The notes below the pieces were generated by a model. It was not told the DNA's origin. It searched no databases and worked only from the letters and a program-made list of their open reading frames with translations. A program made the translations under genes and the position numbers. This document shows, one piece after another, positions 10,552 to 19,887 of a stretch of 64,000 bases of DNA. The DNA comes from Actinomycetes bacterium (GTDB lineage: Bacteria > Actinomycetota > Acidimicrobiia > Acidimicrobiales > RAAP-2). Where the stretch lies: contig JAJZBX010000004.1 of NCBI GenBank assembly GCA_021846325.1, positions 62,001 to 126,000 of the forward strand, read 5' to 3'. How positions within the stretch are numbered: position 1 is the first letter of the stretch; each line of letters opens with the position of its first letter.

Positions 10552-11214
10552 TCGAGGGCGCGTCGCACCGTCGCTGCTCGCCCCCACGACCCGCAGACAG
10601 AAGTCAGCGATCGTCTCGGGCGTGACGTCCAGACCGGTGCGATTGGGGATCGCCGCCTGACCTATCGAGGCGGCCCAGAAGAACGAGACGAGCATGCCGG
10701 CGTCGGTCGCGCTGTCGATCCAGCCCAGCTCCTGGGCGTCGGTCATGACCGCCACCCACCGCGCGTACTGGCCATCGAGCATGTCGAGGAATTCGCGCTT
10801 GGTCTGCGGCACGGCCCAGATGTCGATGAGCATGCGCATGATGCCGACCTGGGCGTCAAAGCCGCCGAGTCGCCACGCCGTCGCCAGGTTGTCGCGCAGC
10901 GCCTCGTGAAAGTCCAGCTCCTGGCGACTGACAACGGCTGCGCTCGCCCGGTTGAAGTACGCCGGCAACTCCATCGTCATCTTGAAGTAGTTGGCCAACT
11001 GGGCTTCGGCGATCACCTGCTCGCGCGAGGTGAAGTGGTAGTAGATCGTCGGGATACCCACGCTCGCGCGTTCCGAGAGATCGGCGACGCGAAAGGCGAC
11101 GCTGCCGCCCTCACGCACCAGCTCGGCCGCCACCTCGATGATGTGCTGCTTGGTGAGCGACACGCGCTGCTTGGTCGGCGACCGCGAGTCAGAACGGCGA
11201 GGGTGTGCCTGCAC
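10540..11214 (-). CDS. TetR-family transcriptional regulator
   Basis: 224 aa. The N-terminal helix-turn-helix (about residues 20-65) is typical: LTKQHIIEVAAELVREGG, then LSERASVGIPTIYYHFTSRE. The C-terminal ligand and dimer domain (WRLGGFDAQVGIMRMLIDIW onward) is specific to this protein. The GTG at 11214 is taken as start; GTG 11163 would also keep the HTH. It ends inside the MMPL gene in convergent orientation, so it most likely controls that exporter, itself, or both. Confidence 0.88.
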   Translation of the reverse strand: MQAHPRRSDSRSPTKQRVSLTKQHIIEVAAELVREGGSVAFRVADLSERASVGIPTIYYHFTSREQVIAEAQLANYFKMTMELPAYFNRASAAVVSRQELDFHEALRDNLATAWRLGGFDAQVGIMRMLIDIWAVPQTKREFLDMLDGQYARWVAVMTDAQELGWIDSATDAGMLVSFFWAASIGQAAIPNRTGLDVTPETIADFCLRVVGASSDGATRPRLAD

Positions 11215-11253
11215 AGACCGAGACTAGGACCCCGCACTGACACGGACACGACG

Positions 11254-11269
11254 GTGACAGTTGTATCAC
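11254..11269. promoter_or_regulatory. Imperfect palindrome upstream of the TetR gene (candidate autoregulatory operator)
   Basis: GTGACAGTTGTATCAC has matching outer arms GTGA/TCAC and sits 40 bp before the TetR start, over a plausible minus-strand -10 (TACAAC). The TTGTAT..CAC half recurs at the MMPL promoter (TTGTATAATCAC, 8332-8343). Suggestive only. Confidence 0.3.
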
Positions 11270-11372
11270 TTTTCTAAATCTCGTTCGGGTCCGACTCGCC
11301 ACGGTCGACCGAGCGTGGCCCGGCTGGAAGCATCGACGCAGTCCTCGAGCACCTCGTGCGTTGTCGCGCACG

Positions 11373-11411
11373 CCAGCACCGCCGACCGCACTGGGCGGCC
11401 GGCGGTGCTGG
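11373..11411 (-). terminator. Terminator hairpin of the 2824-aa protein gene
   Basis: Perfect 12-bp inverted repeat (CCAGCACCGCCG ... CGGCGGTGCTGG) with a 15-nt loop, starting 1 nt after the minus-strand TAG at 11413-11415. No T-tract follows, as is common in high-GC Actinobacteria. Confidence 0.75.
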
Positions 11412-11412
11412 T

Positions 11413-14400
11413 CTACTGCCTGGTCGTAATGACCCGGGCGAAGGGCGCTCGCGCGCTCGTCACAAAGCGCAGCGCCACGCGCACGCTGACCCGGCTGAGC
11501 AGGAACTTGCGCACGCCGAGCGCTCGGGCTCGCGCCAGCGCCACGTTGTGGAACCCGAAGCCCATGATCACGACCGACGCGCCACGCACCAGCTTGTGCG
11601 CGAGCACGGCCAGTGCGGCCCGCATCGCCGGCGTGAGGTTCGCGTTGGTGATTCCAAAGCGCAGCGTCAGCGCCGGCGGGATCGGGTGGACGATGACGCG
11701 CGCTTTGAACGTGAAGGTCGTAGGCGCCGAGCTGGTCGAGGCGTAGGTCGCGTCGGCGGCCTTGGTCGCAACCACCACGCAGGTGCCCGCGCCCGAGGCG
11801 CGCAGCGTCGAGCCGTTGATCGAGCAGCCCGTCGCCGTGCCGCCGGTGACGGCGAAGGTCACCGTGCCCGCGCCCGAGCCGCCGGTACTCGTCATCGTCA
11901 GCGACTGGCCCACGAGCGCACTCGCGGGGTTCACCGCCAGCGCCGACTGGGTGAGCGGGCTCGCCGTGGCGACGACGAAGACGGGGTCACTGCTGAAGTT
12001 GATCGTCACCGTGTCGTTCGAGGTCGCCACACCGACGCCGGTCAACCCGGTCGCGGTGACCACGTAGACGACGTCACCGGTCACGATGCCCGGGTCGCTC
12101 ACCGTCAAGGTGAGCGGCACCGCCGACGCCGGCGTCGCCCCGCCGGCCGTCTGCCAGGAGATCGCGAGCGCCACGATGAACGAGCCGCCGGCGGGCACCT
12201 GGGACTTGAGCGACGAGGTAGTCGTGACCGGGTAGAGGCTCACCGTCGTGCCCGCCGGCAGCGAGCTCGCCGGCACGGTCAGCTCGAAGATCGAAGAGCC
12301 CGAGACGAGCAGGATCGAGGTCGCCGTCGTGCCGACGACCGTCGACTGGGGCGTGCCGAGGTCACTGGGCGCGATACCCGTCGGCGGGGGCGCCGGCGTC
12401 GAGGTCGTGCCGGTACCCGAGGTCGTCGTGCCGGTGCCCGTCGTGCCGGTACCCGGACCCGAGCCACCACCGGTCGTCGACGAGATCCCGCCCACCACCA
12501 CGACCGAGATCGGGTTCGTGGCCGTCGGGTTCTCCGAGGTCGCGATCGAGAAGTCCGTCGGGGGGTACTGGCCCGGGATGATCGGGTTCGTCGCGGTCAG
12601 CGTGAAGCTCGCGATCGTCGAGGCGGGCAGCGAGCAGCCGACCGGCAGGGTGAAGTAGAGCGTATTGGCGCTGAAGGTCGCGCTCGTCGTCGTGCAGCCG
12701 ACGAAGCCGGTCGTGAAGGTGACCGTCGTCGGGTTCGCGATCACGAAGCCCGGCGCGAAGACCGCCTTCACCCAGTCCGAGGCGACGAGCTGGCCCGTCG
12801 GCGACGAAACGAAGCCGAGGGTCCACAGTGTCACCGTGTTGGACGAGTTGGAGTAGCCAACGAAGGACACCGACGAGGTCGAAACGCCCCCGGGCACGAG
12901 CGGCGAGGTCGAGGACCCGCTGACCGTGCTCGGCGAGACCGACGTGTTCTCCTCGCTGGTGTAGAGCGAGAAGGCGCTGGCGAGGGGCTGCTCGGTGACC
13001 GGCGGGTTGGTGAGCGCGACGTTCACGCTGCCCGTGGCGCCGTTGGCGATCGAGCAGCCGGCGGGCAGGGTGATCGTGACGACCATGCCGGCGATACCCA
13101 CGTCGCTCGCGCCAAGCGCACAGGACGAGCCAAAGCCGCTCAGCGAGATGGCCGAGGCCGGACCCATGATGAACGGCGACGGCGTCTTCGTCGGGAAGGT
13201 GACCGTGATCGTGTCACCGGGCTGCAGGCCGCCGACCACCGCCAACGCGTTCTCCGTCGTGAAGGTCGCGCTCCAGATGGTCGACTGGTTGCCGCCGTAG
13301 CTCAGGGCACTGAAGGTGACGTTCTGGGCCGCGGTGCCCGAACGCACGAGCGCCGAGACGCTCGACGGGTTAGCCACGCCCGGGTTCTCCGAGCTGAACA
13401 GGTCGAACCCGCTCGCCGTGTACCCCGCCGCGACGTAGATCGGGTAGGGCGGGTTGGTGAGCGTGATCGAGATCGAGCCACCGCTGCCCGCGACCCCGGG
13501 TGAGCCGTAGGAACAGCCCTTGGGCAGGGTGACCGTGACCACGGTCGCCGCCGACCCGTTGTAGGAGCCGGTGACCAGCACGTCGTTCGCGAGGATCGTG
13601 CACGAGCCAACGAAACCAGTCAGGGTGACCGGTGGCGAGGCCGACGCCGTCAGGGTCGCCGGGAAGACCGCGGTGATCGTGTCAGTCGCGACGAGGCTAC
13701 CCGTCGCACCCGTCGAGAAGGCGAAGGTCCACGGCGTCGTCTGGTTGGCGCGCGTGTTCGTTGGCGCGAGTGCGCCAACGATCAACTTGCCCGTCGACGT
13801 GAGCGGCGACGCGCTCGCCACACTCATCATCGGGTCCTCCGAGGTCCACGCGAAGTAGGCGTTGGGCCCGGGCTGCTCGGTGACCGGTGGGTTCACCGCG
13901 CTCAGCGTAAGCGTCGCCTGCGCACCCGTCGCGAGGGTGCAGCCCGAGGGCAGCGTGATCATGACCCGGCTGTACGCGATCACGTAGTTCGCGCCGAGCG
14001 CGCACGGGGTTCCCCCCAAGGTCAGCGTCGGGTTCGCGAGCGCGCTGAAGGTCGACGGGAAGAGGACGGTGATCGTGTCACCGGTCACCAACTCGCCACC
14101 GAAGGGCGGCTGCGCGCCGACGTTGGACGCGCTGAACTGCACCGTCCAGGTGGCGGTTTGGTTGCCAAGATAGCTCGACGCCGAAAAGCTCACCCCGGTG
14201 ACCGAGGAGCCGGACGGCACGATCGGGTGAACGGCCAAGGGGCTCGCCGGCGTGAAGTCCTCGTTGGTCGCCACGCTGAACTGGCTCGTCAAGTACGTCG
14301 TCGTCACCGGTGGGTTGACCGCGGTAACCGAGATACTGGCCGAGACGCCCGCGGCCAACGTGCAGTTGGCCGGCAGGGTCACGGTCAACGTACCCGTGGC

Positions 14401-17400
14401 CGCGGCGAAGGCACCGACGGTCGGGTTGCAGCCAAGGAACCCGGCTACGAAGCCGGCCGTGAAGTTGACCGTCGGCGTCGGCGTGATCAGGAAGACGCTC
14501 GTACCGTTGGCCGTTGGGAACTTGACGGTCACCGTATCACCGGGGTACAGATCACCGCCGGTGCTCGCGGTGAACCCGGCCGTCCAGGTCGTCGAGATGT
14601 TGCCCGCGTAGGTGCCCGCGGTGAACGTGACCGCCGACACCTGGCCACCGGTCGGCGCGATGGTGATCGGTTCGTTCGTCGCAGCAATGAGACTGGGATC
14701 CTCGGACGTCGCGACGGCGAAGCCGACGTAGTTGGTGCCCGCTGGCGGGTTGGTGACCGACGACACGGTGAACGAGGTCGCTTGGCCGTTGGCGAGCGAG
14801 CAGGTGCCGAGCAGGGTCACCGTGAGGGTGTGGCCAGTGACCGAGCCCGCGGCCGTGCACGAGGTACCAAAGTTCGCGTTGAGTCCGATCGAGGGCGAGC
14901 TCACGAGCCCGAAGGTCGTCGGGAACGTAGCGCTGAGCGTGTCGCCGGCGACGAGCCCCCCGAGCGAGGACGGCGTGAAGTCGACCGTCCACGTCTCGGT
15001 CACGTTCGCCTTGTTCGTCGCCCCGGCGAAGGTCACGCTGCCCACATGGCTGCCCGACGCAACGAGCGGCGAAACCGTCAGCGGCGTGGCCGCTTGCGGG
15101 TCCTCTGAGGTCGAGACCGCGAACGCGCTGGGCGCGTAGTGGTTGGTGACCGGCGGGTTCGTGACTTGGATCGTTACGGTCGCGCTCGTACTGCTAGCCA
15201 CCGCACAGCCCGTCGGCAACGTCAGGGTTACCGTCCAGCCCACGTCAACTGAACCGGCGGCGACACCCGACAAGAGGCCAGCGCAACTCGACAACGTCGC
15301 GGCGGGAGCAGGCGCGATGACGAAACCGGCGGGAAAGGAGACGGCAATCGTGTCACCGGCGACTAGCGCGCCACCGTGAGAACCAATGGGCGCGCCCACC
15401 GTCGAGGTCGTGAATGTCGCCGTCCACGTCGACGTCTGATTGCCCGAGTACGTCGTGGCGCTGAGCGAGACACCGTGCACCTGGCTGCCCGACGGGACGA
15501 TTGCGTGGACGCTGGCCGGTGCGACCGAAGCATTGCCGTCGGCGCTGGTCTTGACGCCGAACTGGCTCGTCGCGTACAGGAAGGTTGACGGCGGGTTGAT
15601 GAGCGCGATCGTGATCGTCGCGGGCTGACCGCCAGCGAGCGAGCAGCCGGCCGGCAGCGTCGCAGTCACTGACTCACTCCCGCCACTACTGGCGTACCCC
15701 GGCGCGACCGGCGCGCACGACGCCCCACCGGCGAAGCCCGAGGCGAACGTCACCAATTGGGCTGGGATAGCCGGGAAGAAGGCGCTCGGCATGGTCACCG
15801 TGATGGTGTCGCCGCCGGCGAGGGCGCCCGGCAGCGACGGCGTGAAGCCGACCGTCCAGGTGGTCGCCGTGTTGCCCGCGTAGCTGAGCGCGCCGAAGGT
15901 TACTGCGGACACCACGGTGCCCGAGGGCAGAATGTGGACCGAGTAACTCGATCCGTTGGCCGTCGGGTCCTCCGAGGTCGCCACCGAGAAACCGGTGTAG
16001 GTGCTGGCCGGTGGATTCGTGACCGCGATCGTCAGTGTGGCCGACGTACCGTTGCCGATCGAGCAGCCCGCGGGGATGCGCAGCGTGACCATCCACCCAC
16101 TGCCCACGGTTCCCGTGACCGCACCCGTCGTCGCGGCGGGACATCCCGAGAGCGTGACCGCAGTCGACGGCGTCGTCACGACGAAACCGGCGGGCACGGC
16201 CACGGTGACCGTGTCGCCGGGGGTGAGGCCACCACCGTAGGGTCCGGCACCCGTCAGGGGCCCTAACGGCGATGTCGTGAAGTTCACCGTGAGGGTCGCC
16301 GACACGTTGCTGGTCGCGGGCGAGTCGGTCACGAAACCAGTTGTGACGCTCGGGGTGCTACCCGATGGCACGATGGCACTCACGTACTGACCGACCTGCG
16401 GGCTCACGGCCGTGAGGTCTTCCGAGGTCGAAACGCTGAACTGATTGGCGCTGAAGGTCGCGGTCGCCGGGGGGTTCGTGACGCTTTCGAGCGTCAGCAT
16501 GCCCGTCAAACCCGAGGCCAGTGTGCAGTTAGTGGGCAGGGTCACGGTCACCGACGGACCGTTCGCGACGCCGGGCACGTTGGTGCAGGACGAGAAGGAT
16601 CCGCCAAAGACGACAGTCGGGTTGGTCATGTCGAAGCCCGGGGCAAAGGTAACCGTAACGTGGTCACCGGCGATCAGCCCCCCACTGCCCGACGCGGTAA
16701 AGGTCACCTGCCACAACGACGACTGGTTGCCGTAGGCGGCGTTGCCCGACGAGAACGACGGCGTGCTCGCCTGAGGGTACTGCGCGACGGCGAAGTTCAC
16801 GCCCGTCACCGCCGAGCCCGACGCGCCGACCGCGCCGACGCTCGTCGGGCTGACCGGAGTTGGGTCCTCCGAGGTGTGCACGCTGAACTGACTCGCGCTG
16901 TACGAGGTCGTCGCCGACGGGTTCACCGCGGCGACGCTCAACGTCGCTGCGTACCCACCGGCGAGCGAACAGCCCGCCGGGAGCACGACGACGAGCGTCC
17001 CCGTTGCACTGGTGAAGGTCCCCGCGGTCGGCGAGCAGTTCACGCCCCCGTTGAAGGTCGAGGCGAAGGTAACTGACGGCGTGGCACCGATCGTGAAGTC
17101 GCTGGCGCCACCGGTGACGGGGAACACGGCGGTCACCGAGTCGCCGGCCACGAGATTGCCCGGCACCGACGGCGTGAAGCCGACCGTCCAGGTCGTCGAG
17201 GTGTTGGCCGCGTAGGAGATTGCCGTGAAGCGCACCGCGGACACCGCCGTCCCGGACGGGCCGATGACAATAGCCGACGTCGGATGGACTGGCGTCGGGT
17301 CCTCCGAGGTCGCCACGGAGAAGCCGCCCGCCGCGTAGGTACCGGCCGGCGGGTTCGTGACCGACGTGATCGTGAGGGTCGCGGGCGCACCGCCGCCCAG

Positions 17401-19887
17401 CGAACACGTCCCACCATTGTTGTAGAGGGTCAAATTCAACGTCGAACCGGTGACCGTGGGGAACGCCAGGCAGTCGAAGAATCCGCTGGTCAGGCCGATG
17501 CTCGGGTTTGGCGTGATCGCGAACGACGACGGGAAGGTCACCGTGACCGTGTCACCGGCTACCAACGCACCAGTCGACGACGGCGTGAAGTGGACCGTCC
17601 AGGTCTCGGTCACGTTGCCCTTGTTGGTCGCCCCCGCGAAGCTCACCGAGCCACTGGCGACCGAGCTACCCGACGCCGTGAGCGCAGCAACGCTCGAAGG
17701 GTTGGCCGGCACGGCGTCCGACGAGGTGAACACGCTGAAGTTGCTCGCGGCGTAACTCGGGTCGGTGACCGGCGGGTTGGTGACCCCAATGGTCAGCAAC
17801 GCGCCTCTGAGGTTCCCGAGCGTGCAGGTGCCCGCGAGGGTGATGAGCACGGTCTGGCCGCTCGTTGACCCAGAAGCCGTGCACGAGTTACCGAAGCCGG
17901 AGGCGATGAGCGTGATGGTCGGAGTTGCCGGCAGCACGAATCCCGCGGGGAACGTCACCGAGATCGTGCCGCCAGCGCTGAGCGCCCCGGACGACGACGT
18001 TGTGAACCCGACCGTCCAGGTCGAGAGCGTATTGGCGCTGGACGGGCTGCCCGTAAACGTGACGCCCGTCACCGTCGAAACCGTGGAGAGGATGACCACG
18101 TTGGACGTGGGGCTGACCGACGTCGGGTCCTCCGAGGTGTGCACGCTGAACCCGCTCGCCGCGTAGGTGCCGGCGGTCGGATTGGTCACCGGGAACGAGA
18201 TGGTCGCTCCCTTGCTCGCGCCAAGCGAGCACCCGCTGGGCAGCGCTACGGTCACCGCGGTGCCGTTGACCACGCCGGTCGCCGGCGCGCAACCAGTGAA
18301 GCCCGCGAGAAACGTCACCGTCGGCGAGCTGCCGATCGCGAACCCCGCGGGAAAGGCCGCCGTGATGGTGTCGCCGGCGGCGAGTGCGCCCGTCGACGAC
18401 GTTGTGAACCCAACGGTCCAGGTCTCGGTCACGTTGGCCTTGTTCGTGGCGCCGGCGAACGTAACTGCACTGACCTGACTGCCCGACGGCGTAATGGCGG
18501 TCACCGACGTCGGGTTAACGGACGTCGGGTCCTCGGACGTCGCGATCGCAAACTGGCTCGTCGCGTAGAGCGACGTCGCCGGTGGGTTCGTCGCGCTGAA
18601 GCTGAGCCCCGCTGGCAAGCCACCCGGCAGTGAACAGCCCGCGGGAACCGTGACAACGAGTGTACCGCTCGAGGGCGTTACGGACTCGGACGCACAACTC
18701 GTCCCCCCGACGAATCCCGCGGCGAAGGTGACCGTCGTTGGCGACGAGAGGGTGAAGCTCGACGGCATCGTCACGCTAATCGTGTCGCCCGCGGTCAACT
18801 CGCCGGGCGAGGTCGGTGTGAAGTTGGCCGTCCACGTCGTCGCGGCGTTACCGGCGTAGGTGATCGGTGAGAAGGTCACATGGGTCACGGCGGTGCCGGC
18901 GGGCGCGATCACGGCGTTCGCCGGAACGGCCGAGGGATCTTCGGACGTGTGAACGGCGAACGAGTACGAGCCGGCGATCGGGTTGGTGACGCCGTCGATG
19001 GTGAGCGACGCCGGTTTGAGGTTCCCGAGCGTGCAGGTGCCAGCGAGCGTAACGAGCACGGTCTGGCCGCTCGTTGACCCAGAAGCCGTGCACGAGTTAC
19101 CGAAGCCGGAGGCGATGAGCGTGATGGTCGGAGTTGCCGGCAGTACGAATCCCGCGGGGAACGTCACCGAGATCGTGTCGCCGGCGACGAGCGCGCCGCC
19201 GTAGGGGCCAGCTGCGCTGAGACTGCTCGTAATGTTGGACGTCGTGAATTGGACGGTCCAGGGCTCGGTAGCGTGCGCCTTGTTCGTCGCACCGGCCACG
19301 CTCGGCGAGATGATCGAGGATCCCGAGTAGGTAAGCGCGGGAATCGCCGTCGCGATCGCCGCGTTCACGTCGGTCGAAGTCGTAACCGAGAAGTTCCCAC
19401 TCGTGTACGCCAAGTCGGTGACCGGCGGGTTGGTGATACCCGTGTTGAAGGTGATGGTGCCTTGGGCGCCGGACGCGAGCGCGCAGCCCGGCATCGTCAC
19501 GGTGATCGTGGTTCCCGATGCTGATGCCGTACCGGTGTACGTCGTGCAAGAGAACGCACCCGACAGGGTAAATGTTGGGGAGGTGGCGATGGTAAAGCCG
19601 GCGGGGAAGGTCACGGTCGCGGACGCGGGATTGGCAGTGGTCGCCGTGAACTGGACTGCCCAGACCGTCGGCTGGTTGGCGTAGGCACTATTAGCCGACG
19701 CCGGGGTACCCGTACCCTGCGGATACGGGGGCACGAGGAACGACACCGACGACACCGAGGCGGCGGCGGCCGGCAGCGCGAGACCGAGCACACCAACGGT
19801 GCTCGCGACCAGCGCGACGAGTGCTCGCGAACTCGCGCGAACGACCCGATGAACCCAACTTGCGCTGACCGATCCACTGCGCCGCAT
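11413..19887 (-). CDS. Giant secreted repeat protein (2824 aa) with Ig-like and degenerate OmpA-like C-terminal domains
   Basis: The ATG at 19887 is preceded by GGAGG six bp upstream. Residues 1-42 form a Sec signal peptide (basic start, hydrophobic ALVALVASTVGVLGLALP, AAA cleavage site). About 17 repeats of 130-150 aa follow. Each carries a TW(T/A)V.FT opening, AGDTITVTFPAGF, a Cys pair (often FxxxCA and PAGCSLA), NPPATxxYAxSxFSV and TSEDPT. A Gly/Thr/Pro linker (GTGTTGTGTTTSGTGTT) leads to a beta-rich region, an Ig-like module (GGSGAGTVTFAVTGGTATGC) and a last domain of about 90 aa. That domain resembles OmpA C-terminal peptidoglycan-binding folds (LTPAMRAALAVLAHKLVRGA, LARARALGVRKFLL) but lacks the usual Asp motif. 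No LPxTG and no C-terminal helix. Probably a fibre or surface-layer-like exoprotein; function unknown. Confidence 0.9.
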   Translation of the reverse strand: MRRSGSVSASWVHRVVRASSRALVALVASTVGVLGLALPAAAASVSSVSFLVPPYPQGTGTPASANSAYANQPTVWAVQFTATTANPASATVTFPAGFTIATSPTFTLSGAFSCTTYTGTASASGTTITVTMPGCALASGAQGTITFNTGITNPPVTDLAYTSGNFSVTTSTDVNAAIATAIPALTYSGSSIISPSVAGATNKAHATEPWTVQFTTSNITSSLSAAGPYGGALVAGDTISVTFPAGFVLPATPTITLIASGFGNSCTASGSTSGQTVLVTLAGTCTLGNLKPASLTIDGVTNPIAGSYSFAVHTSEDPSAVPANAVIAPAGTAVTHVTFSPITYAGNAATTWTANFTPTSPGELTAGDTISVTMPSSFTLSSPTTVTFAAGFVGGTSCASESVTPSSGTLVVTVPAGCSLPGGLPAGLSFSATNPPATSLYATSQFAIATSEDPTSVNPTSVTAITPSGSQVSAVTFAGATNKANVTETWTVGFTTSSTGALAAGDTITAAFPAGFAIGSSPTVTFLAGFTGCAPATGVVNGTAVTVALPSGCSLGASKGATISFPVTNPTAGTYAASGFSVHTSEDPTSVSPTSNVVILSTVSTVTGVTFTGSPSSANTLSTWTVGFTTSSSGALSAGGTISVTFPAGFVLPATPTITLIASGFGNSCTASGSTSGQTVLITLAGTCTLGNLRGALLTIGVTNPPVTDPSYAASNFSVFTSSDAVPANPSSVAALTASGSSVASGSVSFAGATNKGNVTETWTVHFTPSSTGALVAGDTVTVTFPSSFAITPNPSIGLTSGFFDCLAFPTVTGSTLNLTLYNNGGTCSLGGGAPATLTITSVTNPPAGTYAAGGFSVATSEDPTPVHPTSAIVIGPSGTAVSAVRFTAISYAANTSTTWTVGFTPSVPGNLVAGDSVTAVFPVTGGASDFTIGATPSVTFASTFNGGVNCSPTAGTFTSATGTLVVVLPAGCSLAGGYAATLSVAAVNPSATTSYSASQFSVHTSEDPTPVSPTSVGAVGASGSAVTGVNFAVAQYPQASTPSFSSGNAAYGNQSSLWQVTFTASGSGGLIAGDHVTVTFAPGFDMTNPTVVFGGSFSSCTNVPGVANGPSVTVTLPTNCTLASGLTGMLTLESVTNPPATATFSANQFSVSTSEDLTAVSPQVGQYVSAIVPSGSTPSVTTGFVTDSPATSNVSATLTVNFTTSPLGPLTGAGPYGGGLTPGDTVTVAVPAGFVVTTPSTAVTLSGCPAATTGAVTGTVGSGWMVTLRIPAGCSIGNGTSATLTIAVTNPPASTYTGFSVATSEDPTANGSSYSVHILPSGTVVSAVTFGALSYAGNTATTWTVGFTPSLPGALAGGDTITVTMPSAFFPAIPAQLVTFASGFAGGASCAPVAPGYASSGGSESVTATLPAGCSLAGGQPATITIALINPPSTFLYATSQFGVKTSADGNASVAPASVHAIVPSGSQVHGVSLSATTYSGNQTSTWTATFTTSTVGAPIGSHGGALVAGDTIAVSFPAGFVIAPAPAATLSSCAGLLSGVAAGSVDVGWTVTLTLPTGCAVASSTSATVTIQVTNPPVTNHYAPSAFAVSTSEDPQAATPLTVSPLVASGSHVGSVTFAGATNKANVTETWTVDFTPSSLGGLVAGDTLSATFPTTFGLVSSPSIGLNANFGTSCTAAGSVTGHTLTVTLLGTCSLANGQATSFTVSSVTNPPAGTNYVGFAVATSEDPSLIAATNEPITIAPTGGQVSAVTFTAGTYAGNISTTWTAGFTASTGGDLYPGDTVTVKFPTANGTSVFLITPTPTVNFTAGFVAGFLGCNPTVGAFAAATGTLTVTLPANCTLAAGVSASISVTAVNPPVTTTYLTSQFSVATNEDFTPASPLAVHPIVPSGSSVTGVSFSASSYLGNQTATWTVQFSASNVGAQPPFGGELVTGDTITVLFPSTFSALANPTLTLGGTPCALGANYVIAYSRVMITLPSGCTLATGAQATLTLSAVNPPVTEQPGPNAYFAWTSEDPMMSVASASPLTSTGKLIVGALAPTNTRANQTTPWTFAFSTGATGSLVATDTITAVFPATLTASASPPVTLTGFVGSCTILANDVLVTGSYNGSAATVVTVTLPKGCSYGSPGVAGSGGSISITLTNPPYPIYVAAGYTASGFDLFSSENPGVANPSSVSALVRSGTAAQNVTFSALSYGGNQSTIWSATFTTENALAVVGGLQPGDTITVTFPTKTPSPFIMGPASAISLSGFGSSCALGASDVGIAGMVVTITLPAGCSIANGATGSVNVALTNPPVTEQPLASAFSLYTSEENTSVSPSTVSGSSTSPLVPGGVSTSSVSFVGYSNSSNTVTLWTLGFVSSPTGQLVASDWVKAVFAPGFVIANPTTVTFTTGFVGCTTTSATFSANTLYFTLPVGCSLPASTIASFTLTATNPIIPGQYPPTDFSIATSENPTATNPISVVVVGGISSTTGGGSGPGTGTTGTGTTTSGTGTTSTPAPPPTGIAPSDLGTPQSTVVGTTATSILLVSGSSIFELTVPASSLPAGTTVSLYPVTTTSSLKSQVPAGGSFIVALAISWQTAGGATPASAVPLTLTVSDPGIVTGDVVYVVTATGLTGVGVATSNDTVTINFSSDPVFVVATASPLTQSALAVNPASALVGQSLTMTSTGGSGAGTVTFAVTGGTATGCSINGSTLRASGAGTCVVVATKAADATYASTSSAPTTFTFKARVIVHPIPPALTLRFGITNANLTPAMRAALAVLAHKLVRGASVVIMGFGFHNVALARARALGVRKFLLSRVSVRVALRFVTSARAPFARVITTRQ
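17809..17968 (-). repeat. 160-bp near-identical segment, copy A
   Basis: Encodes the AGFVLPATPTITLIASGFGN-SCTASGSTSGQTVL part of the fifth repeat. Differs from copy B (19018-19177) at about five positions, whereas other repeat pairs share little nucleotide identity. Confidence 0.85.
19018..19177 (-). repeat. 160-bp near-identical segment, copy B
   Basis: Lies in the second repeat and encodes the same peptide as copy A, apart from a Val/Ile change, with about five nucleotide differences over 160 bp. This indicates recent duplication or gene conversion within the gene. Confidence 0.85.

Larger units (their letters stand above)
12478..19761 (-). repeat. Array of about 17 coding repeats, 130-150 codons each
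   Basis: Repeat boundaries are best seen at the VTF.GATNKANVTETWTV or TYAGNxxTTWT openings and the TSEDPT closings. Most units are diverged from one another at the DNA level, except for the 160-bp segments listed separately. Two motif subtypes (NKANVTETW and YAGNxxTTW) tend to alternate in places. Confidence 0.85.

Noticed and set aside
12478..19761. Regular repetition that might suggest a CRISPR or satellite array
   Set aside because: The repeats are about 400 bp, in frame inside one signal-peptide-bearing gene, and diverged at DNA level.
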